Positions 36,298 through 46,600 are shown, counted from the first letter of the stretch. The stretch is DNA of 64,000 bases from Oxynema aestuarii AP17 (GCF_012295525.1 NZ_CP051167.1:4137501-4201500), one strand, 5' to 3'. Translations and numbers: made by a program. Notes: a model not told the origin generated them from the letters alone.

Positions 36298-37218
36298 ATG
36301 ACGCGATCGCGACCTCCGTTCGTTTCCGCCCAAGACCACCCCCTCGGCGTCCGCCGGGATTGGATCTGGCGGGGCTATCAAATCCGCTATACCTACATCC
36401 GATCGCGCCGACGGCGATCGCACAGCCTGCCGATCCTGCTGCTGCACGGGTTCGGTTCGGCCCTGGGTCAGTGGCGCGCCAACTTGCATCCCTTAAGCGA
36501 AGATCACACCGTCTACGCCCTCGACTTCCTCGGGTTCGGCGCTTCCGAAAAAGCCTCGACCCATTACCGAGTCGGACTGTGGGCCGATTTAGTTTACGAT
36601 TTTTGGCACAACTTCATCGGACGCGAGGCGATCGTCGTCGGTCACTCCCTCGGATCCTTAGTCGCCTTAACCGCCGTCGCCACCTATCCCGAAATGGCGC
36701 GAGGGCTGGCCCTGCTGACCTTACCCGACCCGCAACCGCGCCAACCCCCGGCGTGGGCGCGCGCCTTAGAACGCTTTTTCTCGTCGCCGATCTTGCTGTG
36801 GCCCTTGTTTCAACTGGTCCGCCAGCCCGGATTTTTACGCAAAGTTTTGCGAAGTCTCTACACCCGGGACGAATTGGTCGATCGCGAATTGGTCGAGTTA
36901 TTTGCAGCCCCAGCGCGCGATCGCGGCGCCTTGGAAGTCTTTTACCGCCTGTCTTTATCGCGCAACGATCCGGACTACAGCCCCGACGTGGCGGAATTAC
37001 TCTCGCCCTTAACTTTGCCGATCTTGTTAATTTGGGGAGAATCCGATCGGGTGATTCCTTTCGCGGGAGCCAGTCGGATCGTACCGTTAAACCCCCGGAT
37101 AAAATTAGTGTCGGTTCCCGACACCGGACACGTCCTTTACGACGAACGACCCGAAGCGGTCAACGACGCTATTTTAGGCTGGATTGACGGAGAAATGCGA
37201 TCGGCGCGTTCTCAATAA
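36298..37218 (+). CDS. Alpha/beta-fold hydrolase
   Basis: 306 aa with [14 protein letters not shown], the nucleophile motif VGHSLGS, an Asp in [11 protein letters not shown] and the catalytic His in [11 protein letters not shown] cap domain of about 100 residues interrupts the fold. This resembles cyanobacterial hydrolases of the epoxide hydrolase/haloalkane dehalogenase-like branch. The substrate is not evident. Divergent from parA. Confidence 0.85.
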   Translation: MTRSRPPFVSAQDHPLGVRRDWIWRGYQIRYTYIRSRRRRSHSLPILLLHGFGSALGQWRANLHPLSEDHTVYALDFLGFGASEKASTHYRVGLWADLVYDFWHNFIGREAIVVGHSLGSLVALTAVATYPEMARGLALLTLPDPQPRQPPAWARALERFFSSPILLWPLFQLVRQPGFLRKVLRSLYTRDELVDRELVELFAAPARDRGALEVFYRLSLSRNDPDYSPDVAELLSPLTLPILLIWGESDRVIPFAGASRIVPLNPRIKLVSVPDTGHVLYDERPEAVNDAILGWIDGEMRSARSQ

Positions 37219-37746
37219 AAACGGGCAATCCGCCGTTAGCCCAGGGACGCCGTAGGCGTTAGGGGTCGCTAAGGGCAACGCGCTGCCGTCGGACGCCAAT
37301 TTTCGGGACAATTGCGTTAAAAGGTGTTGCGTTCGCGCCGTCAACCGAGACAATCGCGCGGATCTCGGCTATCAATAGATCTATGTTCCCCGCTCTAAGT
37401 TCCGTCGTCCGATCGCCGGAACCCCGGCGGCGAAGCGCGATTCTCCTGGGGAGACCCTGCGCGAACGCATCTACTCCATTCGTCCCGGCGAGCCAGTCGA
37501 TCTCGCGGCAACCTCAGAAAAAGCCGCGCGTCCTCTGGGATTGTCCTGCGGGTTAAAATGTTTAAATTTCTACCTAAAGTTTCTTAAACTCACTCACTTT
37601 TTATGCTATGATAGAGATTTGAGTAATTTTAGAAAGATTGAAGCCGCAAAAATCGCGGATTTCACCATCTCCATTGTTTTCTGCTAGTCTTTATGGTAAT
37701 TGAAGTTAGCCGAACAAAAAGATTGTTTAGGAGTTAAAAAAAGTCA
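37219..37746. other. Intergenic region with a possible decayed coding stretch
   Basis: In one plus frame, 37380-37500 reads IYVPRSKFRRPIAGT and later ERIYSIRPGEPVDLA after an in-frame stop (GYQ then stop). It has a protein-like look, but it is too short to assign and no start is present. The rest includes the AT-rich left end of the following tnpB relic (37560-37740), where ACTCACTTTTTATGCTATGAT could hold a promoter. Confidence 0.35.
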
Positions 37747-38834
37747 GTGAAAGGCTTTAAGACCAAGCTAGACTTAAATAACCGACAACGAACGCTGATG
37801 GCGAAACATGCAGGAGTCGCTCGACACGCTTGGAATTGGGGACTGGCTACCTGTAAGAAAATATTAGAAACCGGAGGTAAACTCCCGAGTGCCATAGACT
37901 TACACAAAAGATTAGTCGCCGAGGTAAAAAGTCGGAATCCTTGGTACTATGAAGTCTCCAAATGTAGCCCTCAAGAAGCGTTGCGTCACCTCAATAAAGC
38001 GTTTAAGCGAGTTGGGCAAGTCAAAGGAACAGGTTTCCCCAAGTTTAAAAAAAAGAATGTCAAAGATAGTTTTTACCTGGAAGGAAGCATTAAAATTTCC
38101 GGTGATTGGGTAAAGCTACCTCGGATCGGTTGGGTAAAAAGCCACGAACAGTTACCGCCAGTCTATCCCAAAAACGTCACCATAAGTAAACGAGCAGGGG
38201 ACTGGTATATTGCCTTCAAAATTGATTTTGAACCATCCCCCCAACCCCCCTTTGAAAGGGGGGCGAAGGGGGATAGGGAGCGGATTGGGGTAGATGTAGG
38301 AATTAAAAGGCCACCCTGAGCGATGGTAAAATCTATCCCAATCCGAAAGCTTATCGTCAGGCCAAGAAAAAACTGGCCAAACTCCAGAAAGAACTAAGCC
38401 GCCGTCAAAAAGGAGGTAAAAACCGAGAAAAAACTAAAGTCAAATTAGCTAAGGCCCACCGACGCATCGCGGATATTAGAGCCGACCATTTACACAAGTT
38501 AACAACTTACTTAGCCAAGAACCACGGCGAAGTAAAAATTGAAGACTTAAATGTGTCAGGGATGCTCAAAAATCACAAGCTGGCTGGTGCGATTGCGGAT
38601 GGTGGGTTTTATGAGTTCCGTCGTCAACTTGAGTATAAATGCGAGTGGTATGGGAGCAAATTAACATTGATTGACCCGTGGTATCCCAGTTCGCAGATCT
38701 GTTCTAACTGCGGACACCAACAAAAAATGCCACTGGACCGAAGACAGTATGATTGTCCGAACTGTCACGCCTCCATAGATCGTGACTTAAATGCGGCAAT
38801 TAATCTAGAAAACGCGGAGAGCTCAGCCGTGTAA
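37747..38834 (+). pseudogene. tnpB broken by a frameshift
   Basis: The first 190 codons from GTG 37747 encode the TnpB N-terminal half to the first RuvC motif (RIGVDVGIK) and then hit TGA at 38319. In another phase the protein continues ATLSDGKIYPN, VKIEDLNVSGM, CSNCGHQQKMP and DRDLNAAINLE to a stop at 38834. A single-base loss near 38310 explains the break. A GC-rich palindrome (38237-38272) is embedded just before the first RuvC motif and adds about 15 residues. Confidence 0.88.
38237..38272. repeat. C/G-run palindrome inside tnpB pseudogene
   Basis: CCCCCCAACCCCCCTTTGAA followed by AGGGGGGCGAAGGGGGA is a near-perfect palindrome of a type common in cyanobacterial spacers. Here it is within coding sequence and in frame, so it probably inserted before the frameshift. 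Related sequences lie at 61351 and 61576. Confidence 0.75.
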
Positions 38835-39128
38835 GCAAGCGTGATGGAAAGGTCTTGGAAGATCCAAGCTAGGAACTAAACATCAAATGATTAAGTTTGA
38901 GTAAGTTTTAGAGAGCGGTTAGAGTAAACTACCTTTGAACTCGACTGAACTTGACCGCAGCCGAAGGGCAGCGCGATCGCGATCGCCGGGCCAACCGATC
39001 GACACCCAACGCAACACCCCTCTAAATTGGGGAGCAGGTCGAACCCAGCGCGTTTCCATCCATCAAACGAAAAACCTCATTTAAAATCTAAAATCGGGCT
39101 TGAGGAGTACCTAGGAGGAGTCAAGAGA

Positions 39129-41075
39129 ATGATCGGCTACAGCACCACAGCGCAACCGTCGATGCTCAATCTGGCGAGGGAGGGAAATTTTCGGGCGATC
39201 GCCTATTTAATCAACAGTTATTTAGCTCCTCAAGGCATTTACGCCCGGGTTCAGCCCGTCAATGGCGGCTGTCTGCCCATTCGCTTGGAATTTCAAACCC
39301 TCCCCGACCGCCAGGATCTGTACGTGCAACTGCGCGAAAGCCTGATTAAATTTATTTGCCATCACATCTGGCGGCTCAACTCCGAGGCGATCGACGGGGT
39401 TCGGATCGTGGCCACCTGGGCCAATCCCTTAGCCCGAGAACAGCCCAATATTTTATGGAATCAATCGATTCGGATCGTCACCCCCGCCAACCAGCAACGA
39501 CGGCTTAAATATCTCAAATACTTGCAAGCCGGAGTGAAAAAAGCCGCCGAATGGTTGAATTTCAAGCTGTTGCGGGTCTGCTTGCTCGCCGGAGGGGTAG
39601 CGGTGGCGTCCTTCGCGATCGGGTTTGCCCTCAGTTACGCCGACCTCCGCCACAAAGCCTTAGACCACTCTTCCTCCTCCGGCGATCGAGCCGCGAACGA
39701 ATCCGGGCGACCGATGACGGTAAGCGCCGCGTTAGAAACGATTCCGGTCACCCGACACGATGCGGTACTCGACCCGACCGATCCGACGGTGACCCTGATG
39801 TTTGGCGGCGACGTGACTCTCAGCGACGGGTTTGAAGATCTGATCGGGAACGATTATGCTTGGGGCTTCGACCAAATGCCGGAATACCGCGATGCGGATG
39901 TGGCGATGGTTAATTTAGAAGGAACGCTGACGAAAGCGGACACGATCCGCCCGAAAGCGTTCAATTTTAAAAGCGATCCGGCAATGGTGGAAGTACTCGA
40001 ACACGGCGGCGTCGATCTGGTCAATTTGGCGAACAACCACGCGATGGACTACAACGGGCCGGGATTGCAAGAAACCCTAGAGACCTTGGCGGGGGCGGGC
40101 ATTCACGCGGTCGGTGCGGGGATGAACCTGACCGAAGCCCGACGACCGAAGATCGTGGAAGTGAAGGGTCAGCGTATTGCTTATTTCGGCTACTATACGG
40201 GAGATTTTCACGCGGCAGTGGGGGAAACGCCGGGGACGAATCGGGGGTTGAAGGAACGGATTGCGGAAGATCTGCAGGCGGTTCGCGATGAGGTGGAATG
40301 GATTGTGGTGAATTTCCATTGGGGGGTGGAGTTGGCGAATTATCCGGATGTCTGGCAAACTCAGCTCGCCCGTTACACGATCGATCGAGGGGCCGACGCG
40401 ATCGTCGGACACCATCCCCACGTGTTGCAAGGGGCGGAGATTTACAAGGATCGTCCGATCGCCTATTCGTTAGGGAATTTTATTTTTGGGGGCAATGCGC
40501 GCAGCGATTACGATACGGCAGTATTGAAGATTGCCCTGCGCGAGGGTCAAATGAAGGTGGAATTTCTGCCCGTGGAGGTTCAGAAGTACCAACCGCGCGT
40601 CGTCACCGGGGAACGCAGCGATCGCATTCTCCAACAGATCGAAATGCTCTCCGGGAGTTTCGAGCAACCGATGGTTTCGCCGATGATTCTCGAAGGGCGC
40701 CACGGCACTACGACGGCGGCGGCGAGTCCGGTGCAGGAGTCGGCAGCACCGAAGTCAGAAGAGGAGGTCGCGGGCGAAGCCCCGGGCGATCGCACAGCGT
40801 CTTTGGAGGAAAATCCCCCGTCGGAAGCCGGACGAGCCGAGGGGGAAAGCTTCGACGTGTCGCCGTTTACGGCGGCAAGCGAGGCTGAGGAACTGACGGC
40901 GGCGGGCGATCGCCCCTCCGACCGGGAAGCCGCAGAAGCCTCCGGGCGCGGCTCTCAAGCCGGGTTGGTCGTCGCTACGGCTTTGGCGGTGGGCGCCCTC
41001 GGCGTGACCACCACTGCGATTCGGCAGAAAAAAATCGAACCGTCTGCTTTCGCGAAAACCAACGGCAGAAGTTAG
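39129..41075 (+). CDS. CapA-family (poly-gamma-glutamate synthesis-like) protein with cyanobacterial N-terminal domain
   Basis: 648 aa. Residues 1-150 form a domain without a name to me (TTAQPSMLNLAREGNF; VQPVNGGCLPIRLEF), followed by a transmembrane segment (LLAGGVAVASFAIGFALSY). The CapA metallophosphatase-like domain follows, with LMFGGDVTLSDGF, MVNLEGTL, NLANNHAMDY, FHWGVEL, GHHPHVLQG and SLGNFIFGG. The tail is Ala/Glu/Ser-rich with a second hydrophobic segment. Start at 39129 after AGGAGG (39112-39117). CapA domains take part in capsule polyglutamate export in Bacillus; the role here is unknown. Confidence 0.82.
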   Translation: MIGYSTTAQPSMLNLAREGNFRAIAYLINSYLAPQGIYARVQPVNGGCLPIRLEFQTLPDRQDLYVQLRESLIKFICHHIWRLNSEAIDGVRIVATWANPLAREQPNILWNQSIRIVTPANQQRRLKYLKYLQAGVKKAAEWLNFKLLRVCLLAGGVAVASFAIGFALSYADLRHKALDHSSSSGDRAANESGRPMTVSAALETIPVTRHDAVLDPTDPTVTLMFGGDVTLSDGFEDLIGNDYAWGFDQMPEYRDADVAMVNLEGTLTKADTIRPKAFNFKSDPAMVEVLEHGGVDLVNLANNHAMDYNGPGLQETLETLAGAGIHAVGAGMNLTEARRPKIVEVKGQRIAYFGYYTGDFHAAVGETPGTNRGLKERIAEDLQAVRDEVEWIVVNFHWGVELANYPDVWQTQLARYTIDRGADAIVGHHPHVLQGAEIYKDRPIAYSLGNFIFGGNARSDYDTAVLKIALREGQMKVEFLPVEVQKYQPRVVTGERSDRILQQIEMLSGSFEQPMVSPMILEGRHGTTTAAASPVQESAAPKSEEEVAGEAPGDRTASLEENPPSEAGRAEGESFDVSPFTAASEAEELTAAGDRPSDREAAEASGRGSQAGLVVATALAVGALGVTTTAIRQKKIEPSAFAKTNGRS

Positions 41076-41145
41076 TAGCATTACCGGACGCAAGGGCTAC
41101 GGTCTACGGGTTAGGGACATACCGAACGAGGACAAAGGACAAAAA

Positions 41146-42015
41146 GTGTTTGCGATCGCAGTTGAACAACAACAGTACAAAACCTACATTCTCTCCGACC
41201 AAGCCACCCCGTCTCGGCTTGAAGTCGTTCCCGAACGCGGCGGGATAATTACGCGCTGGCAATATTGCGGTCACGACCTGCTCTATTTAGATACCGGACG
41301 TTTTGCCAATCCCAACCTCAGCGTTCGCGGCGGTATTCCCATTTTGTTTCCCATCTGCGGCAACCTTCCCAACGATACCTATACCTATCGCGGTCGAGAA
41401 TACCAACTCAAACAACACGGCTTCGCCCGCGATTTGCCCTGGCGGGTGAGCGATCGCAACACCCAGGAAGGGGTCAGCATTACCCTGATTCTCGAAAGTA
41501 ACGACTTGACCCGCAGCCTCTACCCGTTTGACTTCGAGTTGGCCTTTACCTACACTCTCAAAGGCAACATCCTCGAAATCGACCAACGCTATACCAATCG
41601 CTCCGAGGAAACAATGCCCTTCGCCACGGGCCTGCATCCTTATTTTTGGACGGCGGACAAAAGCCAGCTCCAATTTAAAATTCCGGCGGTTCAATTCTAC
41701 GACCAAACCACCCATCGCAAACATCCGTTTACCGGAACGTTCGATTTCGATCGCCCGGAAATCGATGCGGCGTTTACAAAAGTCACCGGACTGGCGGCGA
41801 CGGTACGCGATCGCCAGCGCCAACTGCAAGTCAGAATGTTGTACAAAGCCAGTTACTCGAATTTGGTGTTTTGGACGATCGAGGGCAAAGAGTTTTACTG
41901 TCTCGAACCGTGGAGTTCCCCCCGCAATGCCCTCAATACAGGTCAGCACCTCATCCGTCTGGCCCCGGGAGACAAGTGGGAGACCCAAGTTCGCTTGAGT
42001 GTCGATTTTTTTTGA
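41146..42015 (+). CDS. Aldose 1-epimerase-like protein
   Basis: 289 aa of the galactose-mutarotase-like fold. ERGGIITRWQ, GGIPILFPICGN, KQHGFARDLPW and FATGLHPYFW are conserved segments, with His residues at QHGF and LHPYF as likely catalytic positions. The C-terminus has FYCLEPWSSPRNALN. The subgroup resembles YeaD-type sugar-phosphate epimerases. GTG start at 41146. tRNA-Lys lies 68 bp downstream. Confidence 0.85.
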   Translation: MFAIAVEQQQYKTYILSDQATPSRLEVVPERGGIITRWQYCGHDLLYLDTGRFANPNLSVRGGIPILFPICGNLPNDTYTYRGREYQLKQHGFARDLPWRVSDRNTQEGVSITLILESNDLTRSLYPFDFELAFTYTLKGNILEIDQRYTNRSEETMPFATGLHPYFWTADKSQLQFKIPAVQFYDQTTHRKHPFTGTFDFDRPEIDAAFTKVTGLAATVRDRQRQLQVRMLYKASYSNLVFWTIEGKEFYCLEPWSSPRNALNTGQHLIRLAPGDKWETQVRLSVDFF

Positions 42016-42083
42016 AAAAGGTATTGCGTTCTCAAAAAGCTCGTGCTAACCTAGCTAAGGTGCGTCGGAAACGAGAAACGCGC

Positions 42084-42155
42084 GGGTCGCTAACTCAACG
42101 GTAGAGTACTCGGCTTTTAACCGATTAGTTCCGGGTTCGAATCCCGGGCGACCCA
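42084..42155 (+). tRNA. trnK-UUU: tRNA-Lys (anticodon TTT)
   Basis: A 72-nt cloverleaf. Acceptor arm GGGTCGC pairs with GCGACCC before the discriminator A. The anticodon loop is CTTTTAA, and the T arm CCGGGTTCGAATCCCGG is complete. The 3' CCA is not encoded. Confidence 0.95.
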
Positions 42156-42561
42156 TTTACCACCGGAAGGTCAACATTTTTCCCCGCTCGCGGGCAATCT
42201 CGGAAAGATCTTCCGTTCTCCTTTAGGGAGTTGGAGGGATGACCTTCCATTGATTTTGCCGTTAGCAAACATCAAATCCATTCCAGATTGTCAATATTTG
42301 ACGGACAAATTGAGTACCCTCGTCGATCGCCAAAGGCGATCGCGCGATGATTTTTAGTTCCCTCGTTTCGTCGATTTCTCAAGTGGAATAAACGACAACT
42401 CGCCGTTACGATCGCCCTCATGTACCCCAGTCGCGATCGTGCCGTCCGTCTAAATTTCGACAACCGATCGGCTATGGCGATCGCCCTCGAAACCGTAAAA
42501 CCTTAAAATTTCTGCTTTGTAGAGATCGTTCGCCATCAAGCGAAATTTGTCGAAAATTTGG

Positions 42562-42930
42562 GGTCTAAAACCCCGTCGTCCTACGACGGCTTTCTAGTAT
42601 AATCAAATGAAACCGAAAATCAGATGTGTAGTCGTGACATGCAAACTGACTGTTGTCAAAAGGCTAGTGTCACCAACTCTATAGGAGTTGCCCCACTACC
42701 TCAATGCCCTCTAAGAAAGAATACGGCATAGGTGGGAGATCGAAACAAGAATTGAGTAGGGTAAGGGCATACCCGAATTTACGCTTGGGGAGTAGTCCAT
42801 CAGAGTGCTTGCTGTAAAAGGTGTAGTCGGACTAGACATGAAACTGTAAGACCGAGACTGGCATGGCTAGTGGAGGCAGGATTCAGCCCAAGAATCCTCG
42901 CGACTTTAGTCCGGGGACTGTCAGAGTGTC
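42562..42930 (+). mobile_element. Emptied IS200/IS605 element: both ends without tnpB body
   Basis: The left part has a hairpin CCGTCGTCCTACGACGG (42573-42589) followed by TTTCTAGTATAAT, like leader sequences of cyanobacterial tnpB elements. The right part ends with AGAATCCTCGCGACTTTAGT and a following CCGGGG stem (42891-42916), whose translation (QESSRL then stop) matches the usual TnpB C-terminal ESPRL ending. No RuvC or zinc-ribbon region remains between them. It lies about 80 bp ahead of fba. Confidence 0.55.
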
Positions 42931-43008
42931 AACTTAAGATGGTCTGTAACGATTAAGATTGACTAAAAGCGAGTCTCTCGCAAAATACAAAATTAGGAGG
43001 AAAAATCT

Positions 43009-44091
43009 ATGGCTCTCGTTCCAATGCGGCTTCTGCTCGATCACGCAGCAGAAAATGGTTATGGCATCCCCGCTTATAACGTCAACAACATGGAGCAGAT
43101 CCTCGCGATCATGCGCGCGGCTGACGAAACCAACAGCCCCGTGATCCTGCAAGCGTCTCGCGGCGCTCGCTCCTACGCTGGCGAACACTTCCTGCGTCAC
43201 TTGGTGCAAGCCGCAGTGGAAAGCTATCCCCACCTGCCGATCGCCTTACACCAAGACCACGGTAACGCTCCCTCCACCTGCTATTCCGCCATCCGTCACG
43301 GCTTCACCAGCGTGATGATGGACGGTTCTCTCGAAGCCGACGCCAAAACTCCCGCCAGCTTCGATTACAACGTTGCGGTGACCGCCGAAGTCGTTAAAGT
43401 CGCCCATGCCGTCGGCGCCAGTGTTGAAGGCGAACTCGGTTGCTTGGGTTCTCTCGAAACCGGAAAAGGTGATAAAGAAGACGGTCACGGGTTTGAAGGA
43501 ACCCTCAGCAAAGAGCAGTTGTTAACCGACCCCGACGAAGCCGTTCAATTCGTAGAAGCGACTCAAGTCGATGCGCTCGCCGTCGCGATCGGAACCAGCC
43601 ACGGCGCTTACAAATTCACCCGCAAACCGACGGGCGAAATCCTCGCCATCAGCCGGATCGAAGAAATTCACAACCGCCTGCCCAACACCCACTTGGTCAT
43701 GCACGGTTCTTCCTCCGTGCCCCAAGATCTGCTCGAAATGATCAACCAGTACGGCGGTAGTATTCCCGAGACCTACGGCGTACCGATCGAAGAAATCCAA
43801 AAAGGCATCAAGAGCGGCGTTCGCAAAGTCAATATCGACACCGACAACCGCTTGGCGATCACGGCGGCGATTCGCGAAGCGGCGGCTAAAGATCCGTCGA
43901 ACTTCGACCCCCGCCACTTCATGAAACCGTCGATGAAGTACATGCAAAAAGTGTGCGCCGAGCGTTACGAAGCCTTTGGCTGCTCGGGTAACGGCACCAA
44001 AGTCAAGCAAGTTGGCTTGGATGAGTTTGCTGCCAAATATGCGAAAGGCGAATTGACTGCGGTGACCAAAGAAACTGCCGCCGCCAAATAA
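43009..44091 (+). CDS. fba: Fructose-bisphosphate aldolase class II
   Basis: Calvin cycle and glycolysis enzyme that joins or splits triose phosphates to fructose or sedoheptulose bisphosphate. 360 aa with [10 protein letters not shown], the metal-binding [22 protein letters not shown] and NIDTDNR. The start ATG follows AGGAGG at 42992-42997. Codon usage is strongly biased, as in highly expressed genes. A terminator follows. Metal-dependent (zinc) activity is typical of the family. Confidence 0.96.
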   Translation: MALVPMRLLLDHAAENGYGIPAYNVNNMEQILAIMRAADETNSPVILQASRGARSYAGEHFLRHLVQAAVESYPHLPIALHQDHGNAPSTCYSAIRHGFTSVMMDGSLEADAKTPASFDYNVAVTAEVVKVAHAVGASVEGELGCLGSLETGKGDKEDGHGFEGTLSKEQLLTDPDEAVQFVEATQVDALAVAIGTSHGAYKFTRKPTGEILAISRIEEIHNRLPNTHLVMHGSSSVPQDLLEMINQYGGSIPETYGVPIEEIQKGIKSGVRKVNIDTDNRLAITAAIREAAAKDPSNFDPRHFMKPSMKYMQKVCAERYEAFGCSGNGTKVKQVGLDEFAAKYAKGELTAVTKETAAAK

Positions 44092-44160
44092 GCGAATTGT
44101 AGTTCGACTGACGCGCACTGAGCGAATCGTCGAACTCGTCTCTAAAAGTGTTTTGACTTT

Positions 44161-44190
44161 GGGTAGCTTAACCGCTACCCGATTTTTTTT
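44161..44190 (+). terminator. Rho-independent terminator after fba
   Basis: Perfect 7-bp stem GGGTAGC (44161-44167) with GCTACCC (44174-44180), then GATTTTTTTT. About 70 bp after the fba stop. Confidence 0.85.
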
Positions 44191-44817
44191 GGCGGGGTGA
44201 CCGTGGATGCGATCGCCCCGAGCCGCGATCGGGTTTTAAAAAATTTACAAGTCTTTACTGAGATCGATTGACAAATGCGATCGCCCGGCTCCTTTATTGT
44301 CAGTAAAAATACATAATTGACAGGGGGCAGCTCCGCCTACAACCCGACCGTAATTCTACTCCAATCGCCCTTGAAAGGCGATCGCGTTCGAGTCACACCA
44401 CAGCACGCCGAACGATACTGCATCATTACAACTGCACAAATCTATTTCTGTTTGAGGGCGATCGCGCCATGTCCGTAAAACTTCGTAATCCCCTTTCTTA
44501 CCCTGTTAAAACTTAATCAATCTTACTCTCTAGATGAAGATTTCAAAAAGCTTTAGCTCGAACGTGGACAGCTTGCCGACAGGATTAATAGAGTAGATTA
44601 GAGGACTTCTATAAAACAGTAAGTACATTTTTCATCTTTAAGGAGGTGTTCGCCCAATTGCAACGCAATGTTTACATTTACCATTGACGAGTTCGCTGGC
44701 CCTGCACGCCAGCCAACACTATCTCAACGTGAAAGCTCGATCTCAATGGAGTGCAACCACAATGACACATTTGTTTGATGTTATCCAGCGTGCCGATAGG
44801 GTTGACTCAAAAAAATC
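44191..44817. other. 627-bp spacer before the PEP-CTERM gene
   Basis: No gene with good support. A strong AAGGAGGTG at 44640-44648 precedes a 35-codon frame from ATG 44668 that ends at about 44775. The spacing is too long for a normal start, so I do not call it. The promoter of the downstream gene is probably within 44480-44800. Confidence 0.4.
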
Positions 44818-45690
44818 ATGTTCAGACCTCTAAAACAAGTCGCTCTAGCCTTTTCGGCACTTGGATGCTTTAGCATCTACACCGCAAGTGCCGCACCTGC
44901 CGCTTCTGCATTTACTTTTTTTGAAGACGGCAGCATCGGTATCGACCAGAGCGACCAATCAAAAAGCTTTACCGTCAATTTCGACGGAAATTGGGAAGGG
45001 CAGGATGTTGCGGGTCTGTCTTCGGAGGCTGTCTTTACGTTTCTCGGCTTTTCTAGCGTCGAGAACGACAGTAAGACAATTACGGAGGCCAGATTTGAAA
45101 TTCTGCTCGACAATACCTCCAGTGACAGTCTTAATTCTCGCAGTTCCGCCTTGGGGTTTGACGTCACCGACTTTCTGGGAGAGTCTTTAGACTTGCTGTT
45201 TGCCAGCAGTTCCGGAAACTCTTCGCAAGGACGTAGAGGCGGGTCGAGTTCGGAAACTCCTTCTAATCTGGGGGTTACCCGATCGAGTGGGTTATTCAGT
45301 GAGGCTACAAGCGGATCGTTCCCCAATCAATTCGGTGCGGTTGACGTTTGTTTCACCGACGGGAATAAGTGTCAGGGGGCGGGAAATGGGGGCGTTTACC
45401 GGGATGACGAACCGGAGACTTTCGAGGCGACCCTCGCTTTGTCCGGTGAAGTCGAAAGTTTCGTGATGAGTAATTTCGGTATTCGCTATCAAAGTATTGA
45501 TGGAGAAGATGGCGATCGCTCGTTCATCGGGGCGAGTGGAACCGGAACGGGAACGGTGATTCCACCCAGTTCGGACAATCCGAAAAAGGTTCCCGAACCG
45601 ACAATGACCTTCGCTTTACTCTTATTAGGAGGCAATCTTCTGCGACAAAGTAGAAAAAGACAACCCGAACTTGTGGGGAAGAGTGGCTAG
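44818..45690 (+). CDS. Secreted PEP-CTERM protein
   Basis: 290 aa. An N-terminal signal peptide (LKQVALAFSALGCFSIYTAS, then AAPAASA) precedes a beta-rich, Ser/Asp-rich body with one Cys pair (DVCFTDGNKCQG). The C-terminus has the sorting signal: VPEP, a hydrophobic stretch (TMTFALLLLGGNLL) and a basic end (RQSRKRQ). Such proteins are processed by exosortase and usually become envelope or extracellular polymer components. No exosortase gene is in the window. Confidence 0.85.
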   Translation: MFRPLKQVALAFSALGCFSIYTASAAPAASAFTFFEDGSIGIDQSDQSKSFTVNFDGNWEGQDVAGLSSEAVFTFLGFSSVENDSKTITEARFEILLDNTSSDSLNSRSSALGFDVTDFLGESLDLLFASSSGNSSQGRRGGSSSETPSNLGVTRSSGLFSEATSGSFPNQFGAVDVCFTDGNKCQGAGNGGVYRDDEPETFEATLALSGEVESFVMSNFGIRYQSIDGEDGDRSFIGASGTGTGTVIPPSSDNPKKVPEPTMTFALLLLGGNLLRQSRKRQPELVGKSG

Positions 45691-45742
45691 ACCGAGCCCG
45701 TGCTGGAGAAAGATCGTGTTTCTTCTGGCATTGAGCTGTTAG

Positions 45743-45767
45743 CCCCCCACTCACGGGGGGTTTTTTG
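45743..45767 (+). terminator. Rho-independent terminator after the PEP-CTERM gene
   Basis: CCCCCCACTCACGGGGGGTT followed by TTTT: six G-C pairs with a short loop and a T run, about 50 bp after the stop. Confidence 0.8.
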
Positions 45768-45900
45768 CGTGGGAGGGGAGTGCGATCGCAAAACCGCCGC
45801 CTTCGATGAGTTGAGAAGGGGCGGTTTTTGGGTGGAGATCGCCATCGGCGAGACAAGGGAGCGAAACAAGAAGGAGAAATGGACTCAAACTGAAAAGTGG

Positions 45901-46344
45901 CTAATCGGCGGTTTTCTCGGACAAGACGGCCCAGGGGGTCGGGGAAAGAGGAGAGCCGGGTTTGGCTTGGGAAAGGTGGAAAGCGAACAGTAGGGGAAAT
46001 AAGCCGAATGCGAAAGCGGTGAGGACGCTGGTAAAGACGAGTAGCACGGGATTGGGTCGATCGCCCCGTTCGATCGAGACCGGGTTGGGGAGGGGTTCGC
46101 GATCGCGAGGATCCGCTAACAGATCGAGAGTGACTTGAGTTTTGCGAACTTTGACGAATTGATGTGCTTTAATTTCGCGCAGGGCGTCGAGAACTTCGCG
46201 ATCGCCGTAGGGTTTCTCGCGATATTCGGCGGTCCAGGCTTGAAAATCTTGTAAATCCAGGGTTACCCTGCCGTCATGGTGAGGGCGCGATCGAATCCAA
46301 TGATAGAGTAGGGCGGCACGGGGGCTGAGTTTCGTCTCTAACAT
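45901..46344 (-). CDS. Hypothetical protein with winged-helix-like N-terminus and one membrane span
   Basis: 147 aa. Residues 1-75 (LSPRAALLYHWIRSR; DREVLDALREIKAHQFVKVR) have the helix-helix-strand pattern of a winged helix, then a linker and a hydrophobic helix (PVLLVFTSVLTAFAFGLFPLL). It could be a membrane-tethered regulator. It is convergent with the PEP-CTERM gene and divergent from tlyA. No named family is recognised. Confidence 0.6.
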   Translation of the reverse strand: MLETKLSPRAALLYHWIRSRPHHDGRVTLDLQDFQAWTAEYREKPYGDREVLDALREIKAHQFVKVRKTQVTLDLLADPRDREPLPNPVSIERGDRPNPVLLVFTSVLTAFAFGLFPLLFAFHLSQAKPGSPLSPTPWAVLSEKTAD

Positions 46345-46600
46345 GGCTGATTCTCCTCCGTTCGATCGATACGAGGACGCCGATCGCTCGCGGTCTTGCT
46401 CCTCCCAGGGGGCTAGCCCGACAATCCTCGATATTTCAGGATGATTGTAACACCAGTTACAATTCCCTCGTACTTTTTGTGCATATTGTCTTTAGCTTCG
46501 ACCGCTCGATAAGATAGAAGATCGCAAAATCCCCCAGTCGTGCTTTGGGTTGCTTGCAGGAGCGATCGCGGCGACGGGGACAGTCGTGGGAACCGATGAC

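Noticed and set aside
42973-44118. Antisense open frames across fba (for example 43522-44118)
   Set aside because: The plus strand is a clear aldolase; the antisense frames result from strong codon bias.
44640-44775. Small 35-codon gene after AAGGAGGTG
   Set aside because: The spacing from the ribosome-binding site to ATG 44668 is about 19 bases and the peptide has no recognisable features.
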